NCBI GenBank assembly: GCA_037953745.1
Contig: JBAKBP010006579.1
Location: forward strand, 45,141 to 109,140
Source of the DNA: Lithodes maja
Taxonomy: Eukaryota > Arthropoda > Malacostraca > Decapoda > Lithodidae
Length of the DNA: 64,000 nucleotides
Reading direction: 5' to 3'
Under the pieces are notes generated by a model, which worked only from the letters and a program-made list of their open reading frames with translations, did not search any database and was not told the DNA's origin. This document shows, piece after piece, positions 31,305 to 41,029 of the stretch; position 1 is the first letter of the stretch; every line of letters begins with the position of its first letter. The translations under genes and the position numbers were made by a program.

Positions 31305-31500
31305 GGGGAGGTGGGCGTATTAATTTGTTCATATATGTATATTTTATTTATTTTATTAGTTTCCTCCCTAGACCTCCATCAAGCTTAAAAAACACCTACC
31401 CTTCAAGATAAATTTGTACATGACAAAATTGACCTTCGACCAGAAAATGTTTATATCGAAAAATGTACCATACAAATATTTTCTAGACGGGGTTGTGAGT
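31301..31500 (-). repeat. Family A MITE, partial, reverse
   Basis: CTAAGGGGAGGTGGG, GTTTCCTCCCTAGACCTCC, then CCTTCGACCAGAAAATG. A short forward 3' piece (AGTTTGAAGGAAGTCTA) follows near 31510. Confidence 0.72.
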
Positions 31501-31544
31501 GGGCATTATTTAGTTTGAAGGAAGTCTATGACACCGTTTTGGTA

Positions 31545-31754
31545 ATAGTCTATTTGCTGTAAGTAGGCGAGCAATCATGACCTATAATCCTCTCTAACTC
31601 AAGAAGTGCTTGAGCAAATTGGCTGTAAATGTCCACATCTATTCCCTGGCTGTCTCTTCCCAAATGGTATAAATATTAGCTGGATTACTCTAGTCGTTTT
31701 TGAGTTACAGAAGTTGGAGGTCACGATTTATCGCCTACTTACAGCGAATAGACA
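31545..31754. repeat. Family B MITE
   Basis: ATAGTCTATTTGCTGTAAG and CTTACAGCGAATAGAC are inverted termini. The core ATTGGCTGTAAATGTCC..CGTTTTTGAGTTACAG matches 1928-2146. Confidence 0.88.
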
Positions 31755-31895
31755 TATTAGCCTAAGGGACAATATAAAAGACTGCTAACAAATGGCTTGT
31801 TCCCTTTGTACGTAACGATGTTTGTTTAAATATTACTGCTTAAGTGTGTGTGAAGAAACGAGTCAAATTATGCTTAAAAGATTTAGCGAGTGCAG

Positions 31896-32288
31896 TTAAG
31901 GGGGATGGTTCACTTTTTGGTCGAATTTTTCATTTATATATTATTTTTCTAGTTTCCTCCCTAGACCTCCATCAAACTTAAAAAAAACAACAAACCCCAG
32001 GATCCCATTTCAAGATATATTTGTACATTTTTCGGTATCATCACCAACACACCAATTAACTTACACATAAACCTAATTAATAACATTAATGAAACAATGA
32101 ATACATGTGGTACTCCGTGAATTCAAACCTAGGATACTCACACCAACATTCCGCGCACTAAGCATTACGCTATCAAGACAGTTAAAGGTTTATACACAAG
32201 CCTACGATATATTATGCATTCTCGAATACTGCATATTAATCTTAGCTATCGCTATCGCTCGCTTGGAAAAAAATCGACACCTAAATGA

Positions 32289-32293
<5 letters not shown>
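31896..32293 (-). repeat. Family A MITE split by a SINE
   Basis: TTAAGGGGGATGG and GTTTCCTCCCTAGACCTCC up to TTTTTCGGTA (32036), then the S-family SINE. The element resumes with CGCTATCGCTCGC..AATCGACACCTAAATGACACG to 32293. Confidence 0.8.
32041..32235 (-). repeat. tRNA-derived SINE (S family), longest copy
   Basis: On the minus strand: head ATTAATATGCAGTATTCGAG, AAACCTTTAACTGTCTTG, A box TAGCGTAATGCTTAGTG, a weakened B box (GGTTTGAATTC), ACATGTATTCATTG and tail TTAATTGGTGTGTTGGTGATG. The same head is at 62560-62600. Confidence 0.8.

Positions 32294-32359
<66 letters not shown>
32292..32359. repeat. (GA)n microsatellite
   Basis: 68 bp of GA, interrupting the family A copy. Confidence 0.97.
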
Positions 32360-32362
<3 letters not shown>

Positions 32363-32520
32363 CATAAGATAAACCATTATCTCCCATACTTCTACCTGAC
32401 GTCATCAACAACAACAACAACAGCTGACAGTAAAAGCCCCTCTCTCGGAAATCCCTTATTAACAGAAAGTCCCACTCTCTCTCTCTCTCTCTCTCAGCCA
32501 GCCAATCAAAACAAGTGCAT

Positions 32521-33180
32521 TAGTTAAAGACCTGGGGTTTCTTATATCTGAAAACCTAAAGAACTCAGATCAATGTGCAGCAGCTGCGAACAAGGCCAAT
32601 CGAGCATTGGGATATATTAAGAGAAATGGTGGATCACATAATAAATGCTTTCATTAATTTCATTGGAGGTGTTTGGTGTTGTGGTGAAATTTATAAAACA
32701 AAATTAGACTATATAAATGAGAACATTATAGTACATTTATTTAAAAGCATAGTGAGGCCCCACCTTGAATATGGCGTGCAATTTTGGTCTCCTTATCTGA
32801 GCAAGGACACTGAGAAACCTGAGTCGATGCAGCGTAGAGCGACAACGTTGATTCCGTCACGAAGAAATAAATCTTATCATGAAAGACTAAAAATATTAAA
32901 TTTGTTTTCACTTAAGAAAGGAATATTGCGAAGTCAATTAATCGAGTGTTTCAAGATACTAAAGGGATTTGACAACATTGATGTAGATTCACTTTTCATA
33001 ATAGATAATAGTTCATTAACTCGGGGAAATGGAATTAAATAAAAAACCAGGAGGGTGAATATCGATGTCACAGCACTTCTTGACCTACAGTGTGGTCATC
33101 GAGTGGAACAAATTGCCAGAGAAAGTGGTACAATGTAAGACAATTGACACATTCAAAATAAGTCTAGACATTCATTTTGA
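32521..33180 (+). pseudogene. Non-LTR retrotransposon ORF2, C-terminal part
   Basis: The translation begins KDLGFLISENLKNSDQC then AANKANRALGYIKRN. It resumes after an insertion with IVHLFKSIVRPHLEYGVQFW, RRATTLIP, YHERLKILNLFSL and IECFKILKGF, and ends VIEWNKLPEKVVQC..FKISLDIHFEE. This is the standard post-catalytic region of CR1/Jockey-like LINE ORF2. The YADD catalytic block is absent (5' truncated). A ~85-bp insertion at 32633-32715 matches SINE tail sequence (GGTGTTTGGTGTTGTGGTG). A second disruption near 33060-33090 shifts the frame, so it is non-functional. Confidence 0.82.
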
Positions 33181-33480
33181 GGAGGTGGGAGTAATATAGG
33201 GAAAACAGAAATAGGTTAAGCATCAGTAGTATATAATATTTTTCAACTTCGTTCTTTACTATAAATTTCTCAGTAGAAGTTTTTCTCATTCTGCTGGGGG
33301 ACTTGTTTCCGCAATTAAATGTCATGCCGACGGTCGGAGGGTGAGCCGGGTGGGGAGAGAGCCTTCTGCTTTGGTATCCTTGCCTTCCACTTTGTAGAAA
33401 ATTCTATGCTAGCATTAAGTCCGGACTACCTAGTAGGGACCGCAAGGTCTGTGTAGTCTGTGTATCTATGTAACTATATG
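33181..33480 (+). mobile_element. 3' UTR of the LINE, matching 25350-25610
   Basis: TTCAACTTCGTTCTTTACTA through GCATTAAGTCCGGACTACC to GTAACTATATG. A TC microsatellite follows. Confidence 0.78.
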
Positions 33481-33534
33481 TACCTTTTTTTCTCTCTCTC
33501 TCTCTCACTCACTCTCTCTCTCTCTCTCTCTCTT

Positions 33535-33965
33535 ATGAATGAAAGCTATTATGTTGTATCATATCTTATAGCTAATATCTATCTTCCCCTCTCTCTCTCT
33601 CTCTCTCTCTCTCTCCCATCCCTTGCGGTCTGACATTAATCAATCTGGGCGCTACCACCACCTGCATCAAAGGGGAGCACCGCCCCCCCTCCACCACCAC
33701 CACCACCACCTGTTCTATCACACCTGGCGCGCTACGATAAGAGAGAGAGAGAGAGAGAGAGAGATCAGCTATAAGATACGATAAAACATAATAGCCTGCA
33801 TTCATAAGAAAGTTACATAGAGTTACATATATATACACAGACTGCACAGACCTTGCGGTTTCTACTAGGCAGTCCGGACTTAGTGCTAAAATAAAATATG
33901 CTACAAAGTGGAAGGCAAGGATAGCAAAGCAGAAGGTTCTCTTCCCACCCACCACTCCGAATAAA
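33535..33965 (-). mobile_element. Same LINE 3' UTR in opposite orientation, with TC/GA tracts
   Basis: 33780-33960 is the reverse complement of the 3' UTR (GGTAGTCCGGACTTAATGC class motif, GGAAGGCAAGGATAGCAAAG). Tails of the two copies meet around CT/GA microsatellites at 33490-33764, with TATTATGTTGTATC-type sequence on both sides. Confidence 0.7.
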
Positions 33966-34133
33966 TCAGTAAAACTATCATCCGTTAATTATGTATTGAA
34001 ATATATCATTTCGGCCCAAGGTCCCGATCCACTAAGTTGGCTCTATTCTAGATATTCCTTCTAAATGAACTATTGTGCATAGTGGTCCCCTCGATAAGGT
34101 ATAGGACTGGAGGTATGATCATTATTAAGGGGA

Positions 34134-34170
34134 GATGGTTCCTTTTTAGGGTCCTCCTTCTTCCTGTACG
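34134..34170 (+). repeat. Family A MITE, 5' end only
   Basis: TTAAGGGGAGATGG then TCCTCCTTCTTCC, truncated; it marks the outer edge of sequence shared with the inverted copy near 49230. Confidence 0.6.
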
Positions 34171-34350
34171 ATATTGTGTAGCAGATAAATATTTTCAAGA
34201 TTATGAAGCCCATTCATGTTAACACTATCGATACCAGCAGTCCTTTGAAGGTGAAGTAATTAATGAACTGTGTAATTCGGCATACTTCCCCAGAACCCTC
34301 AATTACTCTTGATCTCGATAATACTCAGTCATAATCGGACCATAGCAGCG

Positions 34351-37300
34351 ATGAGGTCCTGGGGCTCTTGTGGCCCACCATGGGGTGCCCAAATTATCAA
34401 CTTAACTTTTCAAAATGCGTCTGTGGCTATGATCACGATCACTGTGGTGGCTTTGTTCTTTTGTCACGTCAGCTTCAGCCTAAATAATTACCGGAAAAAA
34501 ATCACTGTTTTCAAAGTTAAAAGGATAAATGATATCCCACCAAACTTTCCTCCAATTACTGTCTGCGCATGGCCTTCATTTGACCCTTCACGATTACCCG
34601 AGCTTGGAGTTAACACAACAACCAAATCCCTGCCTGAACTGATTGATAACATAGAGAACATGGTCGGTATTGACGGAGAGATGACTGGTGAGGAGCTGGT
34701 GAAGGCGGCGGCCTGGCGGGTAGAGGACCTGGTGGAGGAAGTACAAGTTGGTAACATTCATGAGATATACGACTATAATACGGCAACTACAACATTATGG
34801 CAGCGGTCCTACCTTCCACTGGGACCTTGTCTCACTTTCAATGCACCCCCTTGGGCCAGAAACATTGGACCCAAGCTGAGTATGAAGGTGCGTGATCTTC
34901 CTCCGAGCCTGGAGCCATGTTGGTGGATGGATGGGGGAGTCAGGAAGATATACAACAGTCCAGAAGATTGCACAGCTGTTCTTAAACACTGCAACACTTC
35001 CTGCACTTGGCAACAGTTTCTAGGTTACGCAGTCTTTTTAAATCATGGTTACATGTCCAGTACATCTACACATACAGACTTGCAAGCGCATGTTCCAGAA
35101 TATCGTAGTTATTTCTTACATTACTCACTGGAACAGTATGAGTTTAATCGCATTATTGATCATACAAATGATGATGACCCGTCAAATTGCTTTCACCATT
35201 GCACAATGAATCAAGGAAAGAAGAAAGTTAAATGACAACCTATCTATGCTGGATTCTTAAACAGGCCATTAAAAGACTTATGTTTTGCTATTTCGGATCA
35301 ATATTTTTATTTATTACCCTTTCTCTCAAAAAATGATCTGCAAAATTGCAGTTCATTGTGTAAACCTCACCAAGGAGAAACTAGATGGAAGATCCATGAG
35401 CCCGACGAGGTAGACATTCATAACACAAATATAATGTATCTGCATTTACTGTCCTCCATAATGTACTTTAAGGAGATGAAAGTGTATCCTCTAACTTCTT
35501 TCTTGGCTGATGTGGGTGGAAGTCTCGGCATATTGCTGGGTGTGTCTATACTTGATCTTTGGATATACATATGTGAGTTTCTCTCAGAGAAAATTCTAAG
35601 AAGAATACCATCTAGCAGATTGGGCACAAACAAGCCGTCCACTGTTGTTCACCTAACAAAATTAACTGGAGTCATATTAGTTACAATGGGTGCTGCTCTT
35701 CAATTCGGATTGACTCTATATGATTTCTTTGATCAACCAAGACTGCTATCAGTCAGTTTAGAATTTTCATCATTACACACAAGTATTGAGCATATTGATT
35801 CACTTGATTTGTTTAACTTTGCCTCTAGTCATTTACTTAGTCATCTTACTGGTTGTCGCATCATTGACCACCAGCCGGAACATGACCTTGTGTTGACCTG
35901 CCTTGAGCAACAGGCAGTGGCACGTGACCTTCCCTTGGCACCCATCAGTGACCTGCCTCTTTGTACACACCAAGACTTAGCATTTACACAAACTAAATAT
36001 ATGTTCCAAAGTAGCTTAATCAACGAATACACTCAAGGTTGCTTAAAGACATTAAAACAAACATTTCACTGAGATACAAAGGGAATCTAAAAATGAGTTT
36101 TGATGAAGAGTTTCGTATCACACCACTTCACTTAATTTGTAGCATTGGGGGAATCATTGGATTGTATTTAGGATATTCATTAATGAGCTTGCTTGAAATT
36201 GGATCCATAAATTGGTCTGCTACAATATTCCAGAAAATTAAAAAGTCAGTCATTAATGTAATGACTATTCTCTATGTTGGAATTGTCATAGTATCTTCTA
36301 CGATAGTATGCATTTTGTTGTTACGCAGATACTTATGTAACCATCCCATTTACGTCACTACAAATAACATCCCATTGAAAGTCAAAGACATTCCTGCTGT
36401 TAGTTTCTGTAGCTGGCCACCCGTCAACCTGAACCAGCTGTTGGTTTCAGCTGGACTGGGGGAGGGTTATGGTAAGGTAAGGAAGATGGACCTCCAGGAC
36501 AGACATGACGCCATCACCAAGCTGCTGCAGGACCTACCTAATTATTCTTCCACTACCCCGAATCATCTCTGGACGGCTGCTTCTTGGCATGCAAGCTACC
36601 TTAGGACACATATTTTTCTTCCAAGTGAACTAAGGGATTTTGGATCTTTTGAGTGCAACAACGCTACTTTCAAGTCGAGCTTTTACCGATGTTTAAAGTG
36701 TTTTTTGTTAGTCAATCCAAAGAGGATCACTGGTAAGCTTACATACAACATGAAGAAGGAGTTTACAAGATCTTTTACAAATTTTGAAACAAATCCAGAT
36801 GTCTACGCTATCATTCACAGCCACAAGGATTCGCCTATGACAGAGATGGCTTCATCAGATATATTTCTTGATAAAATTGTCAAAGTTACAAGAATGTCCC
36901 GGTGGAGGAGTGATGTAGGTGTGAGAGAAGACCAAGGAGGCTGTATGTTACGATGTCTGGATGACGGCCTGGCCGACCAATTGGACTGTTCCTTACCCTG
37001 GGTCACCTGGTGCCAGGATCTGCTGCCCTGTAACATGACTAAGTTCACAATATTCATTGCTAAACTCTGGAAACTTAAATCATCCCCTCAACTTGATTAC
37101 TCGTCCTTGCTTAATGATAGCTACGCTAGTATGTGTAAACAGCGATGCAGACCAAGAGTTAATACAATATTTGAAGTTAAAGCTGGAATGACAGAAATAT
37201 GGATGCCACAAATTCCTGTCAAATTTAGTTATGAAAGTCCTCGAGAAACGATAGTTATTAGCTTTGATACAGTACTTCAGCATATTGCGAGCGGTGTTGA

Positions 37301-37436
37301 TGGCTTCCTCTTGCCCCAGTTGTTGAGTGATCTTGGTGGGGTGTTGGGCATGATGCTGGGGGTGTCACTTCTCTCACTATTGATGGCTGGTTATAAGTAT
37401 CATCAAACAAGATTATGTAAGCAATATCTGGTATAG
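34351..37436 (+). pseudogene. Triple-module DEG/ENaC channel gene, decayed copy
   Basis: It is collinear with the intact gene at 45963-49022, mostly identical by eye, and likewise has no introns. The first ATG is at 34351. Module 1 has TM1 and the FPPITVC signature, then a filter-bearing TM2 (DVGGSLGILLGVS). Module 2 has TM1 and LICSIGGIIGLYLGYS. Module 3 has TM1, a VSFCSWPP signature and LLSDLGGVLGMMLGVS. Two lesions break it: TGA at 35233-35235 where the partner has a Cys codon, and a 4-bp deletion near 36044 between modules 2 and 3. The last codons are also shifted, and its stop TAG (37434-37436) is supplied by the terminus of a family B MITE. I infer an inactive or dying duplicate; fragments could still be translated. 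Confidence 0.88.
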
Positions 37437-37644
37437 TCTATTCGCTGTAAGTAGGCGAGAAATCATGGCTGCTATCCTCTGTAACTCAAAAAGGGCTAAA
37501 ACAAATTGGCTGTAAATTTCTAGATCTATTCCTTGGCTGACTCTTCGCAAATGGTAGAAATATTAGCTCGATTACTCTAGTCGTATTTGAGTTACAGAGG
37601 TTAAAGGTCATGATTTCTCGCCTACTTACAGCGAATAGATTATA
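37432..37644. repeat. Family B MITE at the end of the DEG/ENaC copy
   Basis: Termini TATAGTCTATTCGCTGTAAG and CTTACAGCGAATAGATTATA. It interrupts sequence otherwise shared with the downstream flank of the intact gene. Confidence 0.9.
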
Positions 37645-37689
37645 GTTCCCTGCTCGCATTACATACGATGCTTTTCTTCTCTCAATATT

Positions 37690-37908
37690 CTATACTCGGT
37701 TTAATTTCATCTGATGGTAAGTTGAATCCCTTAGCCATTGATTTCTCGATAAGTAACGGAAACATAAGAAACTACCATGTCTTTGCTTGATATTAGAGCC
37801 AAGTTTTCATAATTAACAGCATATATCGCTACAAAATCTGCATAATATCGGAGTAATTCAGATAAAGACTTAGCAATTTACCGCCAGTTGGAAATAAACA
37901 GAGTATAG
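37690..37908 (+). repeat. Family E MITE, complete
   Basis: CTATACTCGGTTTAATTTC at the left and GGAAATAAACAGAGTATAG at the right, with the body as in 3848-4460 and 44333-44551. Confidence 0.88.
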
Positions 37909-38048
37909 AGTATAAAGACACTCTTACTGTACACCAAACAGGGTCTCGCTAACATACAGCTGGCGTTTAATGATAACTTGTATGTGAACTTGTGGATGGC
38001 ACACAATTTATTATGTTTCTATATGTTTTCATAATATATCACTAGTTG

Positions 38049-38125
38049 TGCTTATGTCATGGACAGTATTTAACATAATGTATGTAGCTTGTATGCTAGC
38101 ATTATATTTATAGGAATTGTGTGTT
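38049..38125 (+). repeat. Inner arm of the DEG/ENaC inverted duplication
   Basis: TTGTGCTTATGTCATGGA and ATGTAGCTTGTATGCTAG are the reverse complement of sequence at 44245-44331. Confidence 0.75.
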
Positions 38126-38129
38126 AAAA

Positions 38130-38182
<53 letters not shown>

Positions 38183-38199
38183 TACAGTATAGGCCTATA

Positions 38200-38270
<71 letters not shown>
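38126..38270. repeat. Poly(A) and (AT)n microsatellite
   Basis: A 13-bp A run and two long AT tracts separated by ATTATACAGTATAGGCC. Confidence 0.96.
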
Positions 38271-38271
<1 letters not shown>

Positions 38272-38406
38272 CGATGTCAGTAACAAATCTATTGTGTTAT
38301 TCATTAGCGTCTACTTGAAGTCGTGAATACTGTAGATTGATTAGTGTTCCATAGTAAATACCGTTGATTGATTAGTGTTCCATAGTAAATAATTCAGGAT
38401 ATTCTT

Positions 38407-38668
38407 CAATTGACCATTTGCCAGTTTTGGTCTATAAGGAATTTGAAGCTGTGACCATCAATATTTAGCAGAAATATCAGCTAAAATACTGATACATGTA
38501 TAAATACAGGATACATGTATAAATACAGGATACATGTATAAATACATAAAACCAAATTGATCATACGTTTTATCCATCAGAAACCCACATTATTATTGCA
38601 TTTCTCGTTAATATCGATGTTCACGGCTCCAACTTCCTTATAGCCTGAAATTCGCAAGTGGTCAATTG
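38407..38668. repeat. Family F MITE, complete
   Basis: CAATTGACCATTTGCCAG and TTCGCAAGTGGTCAATTG termini. An internal GATACATGTATAAATACAG unit is tandemly repeated about three times. Confidence 0.9.
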
Positions 38669-38689
38669 TTTGGGGCTAGTTCTACATAA

Positions 38690-38815
38690 CACAAGGGACT
38701 GGAGTTCTCGAAAAGGGGCTCCAGCCCTGACGCTATTCTTGACTTACAGTGTGCTGGCTTAATAATCCAGAAGGGTTGATAACTTCTGAAGCCCTATTTT
38801 AACTAACTACATAAC
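38690..38815 (+). repeat. Repeat I, uninterrupted
   Basis: A CTGGAG..CTCCAG foldback, then CTGACGCTATTCTTGACTTAC and CAGAAGGGTTGATAACTTCTG. Confidence 0.78.
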
Positions 38816-38869
38816 ACTGAAAGTAATATAGTTATTGTTCGATATTTATAACTAACATCGTTAAGGGGG

Positions 38870-38998
38870 CCCACCTCGATTTGTTTGATCTCTCTCCCTC
38901 TCTCTCGGGGTTGTATCCATTCGGCCCCATTCAGCCTACTGTTTTAAGACGTTTATCCCCATCCAGGTGTCAATGTTTTTCCTGGCAGTAACTACTGT
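38870..38998 (+). repeat. Family A MITE, degraded 5' part
   Basis: GTTAAGGGGGCCCACC, CCCCATTCAGCC and CAGGTGTCAATGTTTTTCCTGGC. Confidence 0.6.
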
Positions 38999-39002
38999 AC
39001 GA

Positions 39003-39415
39003 TACTTTACCCCAGCGTGTATTGTACGATCTTATACAGTTTAGGAAGGACCTGTAGGAATTATACGGGTAAAATAAGCTATCTCAATTAACCTTCTGAC
39101 TTCCTTATGCCATTCTTAATCTGAATATAATCGTCTATACCCTGTTCCAAATAGGTAGGACAGAAATCGTAACTCCTAACCTCTGTAACTTGAAAAGGGC
39201 TGGTGCAAATGGGCTGTAAATTTCCACATCTATTCCCCGGCCGACCCTTCCCAAATGGTGGATATATTAGCTCGATTCCTCTAGTCGTTTGTGAGATATA
39301 CTGTAGAGGTTAATTTTCAAGAGGTTTGGCCTAATTATTTGGAACAGGGTATAGTAATAGCCAGAAAACAGAGAGGAAATGCGTAATCGGATCTTGAAAG
39401 GGTTAAATTACCTAT
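39003..39415 (+). repeat. Family C-like MITE split by element B'
   Basis: ACGATCTTATACAGTTTAGG and CTGAATATAATCGTCTA lie left of the insertion. TAGTAATAGCCAGAAAACAG and AAAGGGTTAA lie right of it, with TA duplicated at the break. Confidence 0.75.
39136..39353. repeat. Element B': family B core with different termini
   Basis: Ends are TACCCTGTTCCAAATA and TATTTGGAACAGGGTA. The core (CCTCTGTAACTTGAAAAGG..GGCTGTAAATTTCCACATC..GTCGTTTGTGAGATATAC) is that of family B. Confidence 0.87.
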
Positions 39416-39775
39416 TGTGAGTTTAAGGCTATAAGGAAGTTGGAGCCGTAGACATCGATATTTAGCAGAATTACCAACTACAATATGGTCGTAGTACAAA
39501 TATGAATACATACAACCAAATTGACGGCTTGGGGATCTGATACACATTTTTAGCTATTATTATGGTTATCATTAGACGATTTTGTGCAATTTAGCAAGGA
39601 TATCTCGGAATATAAGGGGCATACACTATCTCAATTACTTCTTAAGCACCCGTAAATCCACCCTAAGCTGAATAAAATCGTCTAATGATAGCCAGCATAA
39701 ACTGCCAAAACGCGTCATGATCCTCAAAGGGTTTATCATGCTTTCTATCCACCAGAAGCCTACACTAGTATTTTC
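39413..39775 (+). repeat. Family F MITE split by a family C variant
   Basis: TTACCTATTGTGAGTTTAAGGC to CCAAATTGACGG, then resumption at CATGCTTTCTATCCACCAGAAGCC after 39735. Confidence 0.72.
39523..39735 (+). repeat. Family C variant nested in family F
   Basis: It contains TTAGACGATTTTGTGCAATTTAG and AATAAAATCGTCTAATGATAGCC as an internal inverted repeat. It resembles the variant at 17144. Confidence 0.7.
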
Positions 39776-39954
39776 TTATGTTCTTAATTTCTTATGATTG
39801 TATTATGATTGCATGGAGGCATTATAATTGTATGTATAGTATTTAATTTAAAGACTCCGTATTGCATCACACAATAAATATACGAGTATCTAATCTATAC
39901 CATTGGTTTTACTTGCATGGCTTATATTTAAAAAAACTGTTTGACCTATTTTTC

Positions 39955-40275
39955 TGTATTCTTTTCCTGGACCCCCTTCTCCCTCATGTGTAGCCCCATT
40001 AGTTTTTTTTTTTTCTTTTTTTGAGATTTTAAGACGTTCGCTTCATTAGTTTGGCGTTTGTAAGACCTTTCGCATGATTTCTTTGTCAATATTAAGACCT
40101 TTCGTGTTATTTAGGTGTCGATTTTTTCCTGGCGAACGATAGTGAGCCTGCAATTTTGGAAGAAGCGGGCTTTGGCCGGGAAATTTTTCTACCGAAAAAT
40201 GTACAAATTTACCAAGAAGGGAGATTTAATGGATGTTTATTTAAGTTTGATGGGGAATAGGGAGGAAACAAGAAA
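39955..40275 (+). repeat. Family A MITE, near complete
   Basis: CTTCTCCCTCATGTGTAGCC, GGCGAACGATAGTGAGCC and GGCCGGGAAATTTTTCTACC; the right end is replaced by the sequence at 40290. Confidence 0.78.
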
Positions 40276-40289
40276 CATAATAAACAGAC

Positions 40290-40380
40290 AAGGACTTATG
40301 CGTCTGTTAGAGACCTGAAGAAGGTATCTGCGAAACGTTGGCAATAAAGTGCTCCTCCTCATATGGTGTTGATATTCAAT
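40290..40380 (+). mobile_element. Retroelement-like 3' terminus, copy 1
   Basis: AGACCTGAAGAAGGTATCTG then CGAAACGTTGGCAATAAAG and CTCATATGGTGTTGATATTC recur at 61597-61649 (reverse) and 63643-63711. Confidence 0.6.
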
Positions 40381-40400
40381 AAAAAGATACATAAATGAGC

Positions 40401-40595
40401 AAATATATAAGCCCCTCCCCCCATTAATATATAAGCCCTCCCTCCATTAATATATAAGCCCCTCCCCCCATTAATATATAAGCCCCTCCCCCTCATTAAT
40501 ATATAAGCCCCTCCCCCTCATTAATATATAAGCCCCTCCCGCCATTAATATATAAGCCCCTCCCACCATTAATATATAAGCCCCTCCCCCCATTC
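40401..40595 (+). repeat. 24-bp minisatellite, eight copies
   Basis: AATATATAAGCCCCTCCCCC plus CATT, repeated with small changes in the C run. Confidence 0.95.
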
Positions 40596-40617
40596 ATGGT
40601 ATACAATGGTACCTCAA

Positions 40618-40719
40618 TTAACCCTTTTGATTACCACAGATCCTTCATAAGCTGTACAAAATCGTCTAAATATAGCCAGAATAAAATGAAAAAGACGTCG
40701 CCGGTACCGAAGAGGTTAA
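40618..40719 (+). repeat. Family C MITE, internal deletion derivative
   Basis: TTAACCCTTTTGATTACCACAG to GACGTCGCCGGTACCGAAGAGGTTAA; only the 3' half remains between two TTAA sites. Confidence 0.82.
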
Positions 40720-41029
40720 TCGTATGACCCCTGTGACGCGGCCATCTAGTCTGATCTGACCAACCACCTGCTGGGGGTTGGGGGGAGGGGAAGGGGGGGG
40801 GGGGGGTTGACGTGGTGGCTCCCTCTGGTGTGGCAGGTGTGTGGTGTAGTGGACAATAGTCGTACATGCGTCATACCTGTCATATACCTGTCATACCTGT
40901 CACCGGGACACACACCTGCTACTACCCCCCACCCCCCAGGGACTCAAGTCAACGGGGGTCATCACAAATATTGATAAATAAGAAATACAACTTTATATAT
41001 ATATATATATATATACCGGTATATATATA
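40720..41029. other. Non-coding stretch with G/C homopolymers
   Basis: A run of 14 G near 40793, CCCCCCACCCCCC near 40926, and AT repeats from 40995. No gene was seen. Confidence 0.6.

Noticed and set aside
35233..35235. Genuine selenoprotein channel
   Set aside because: A second lesion (4-bp deletion) in the same gene makes simple decay more likely; it is kept only as a low-interest check.
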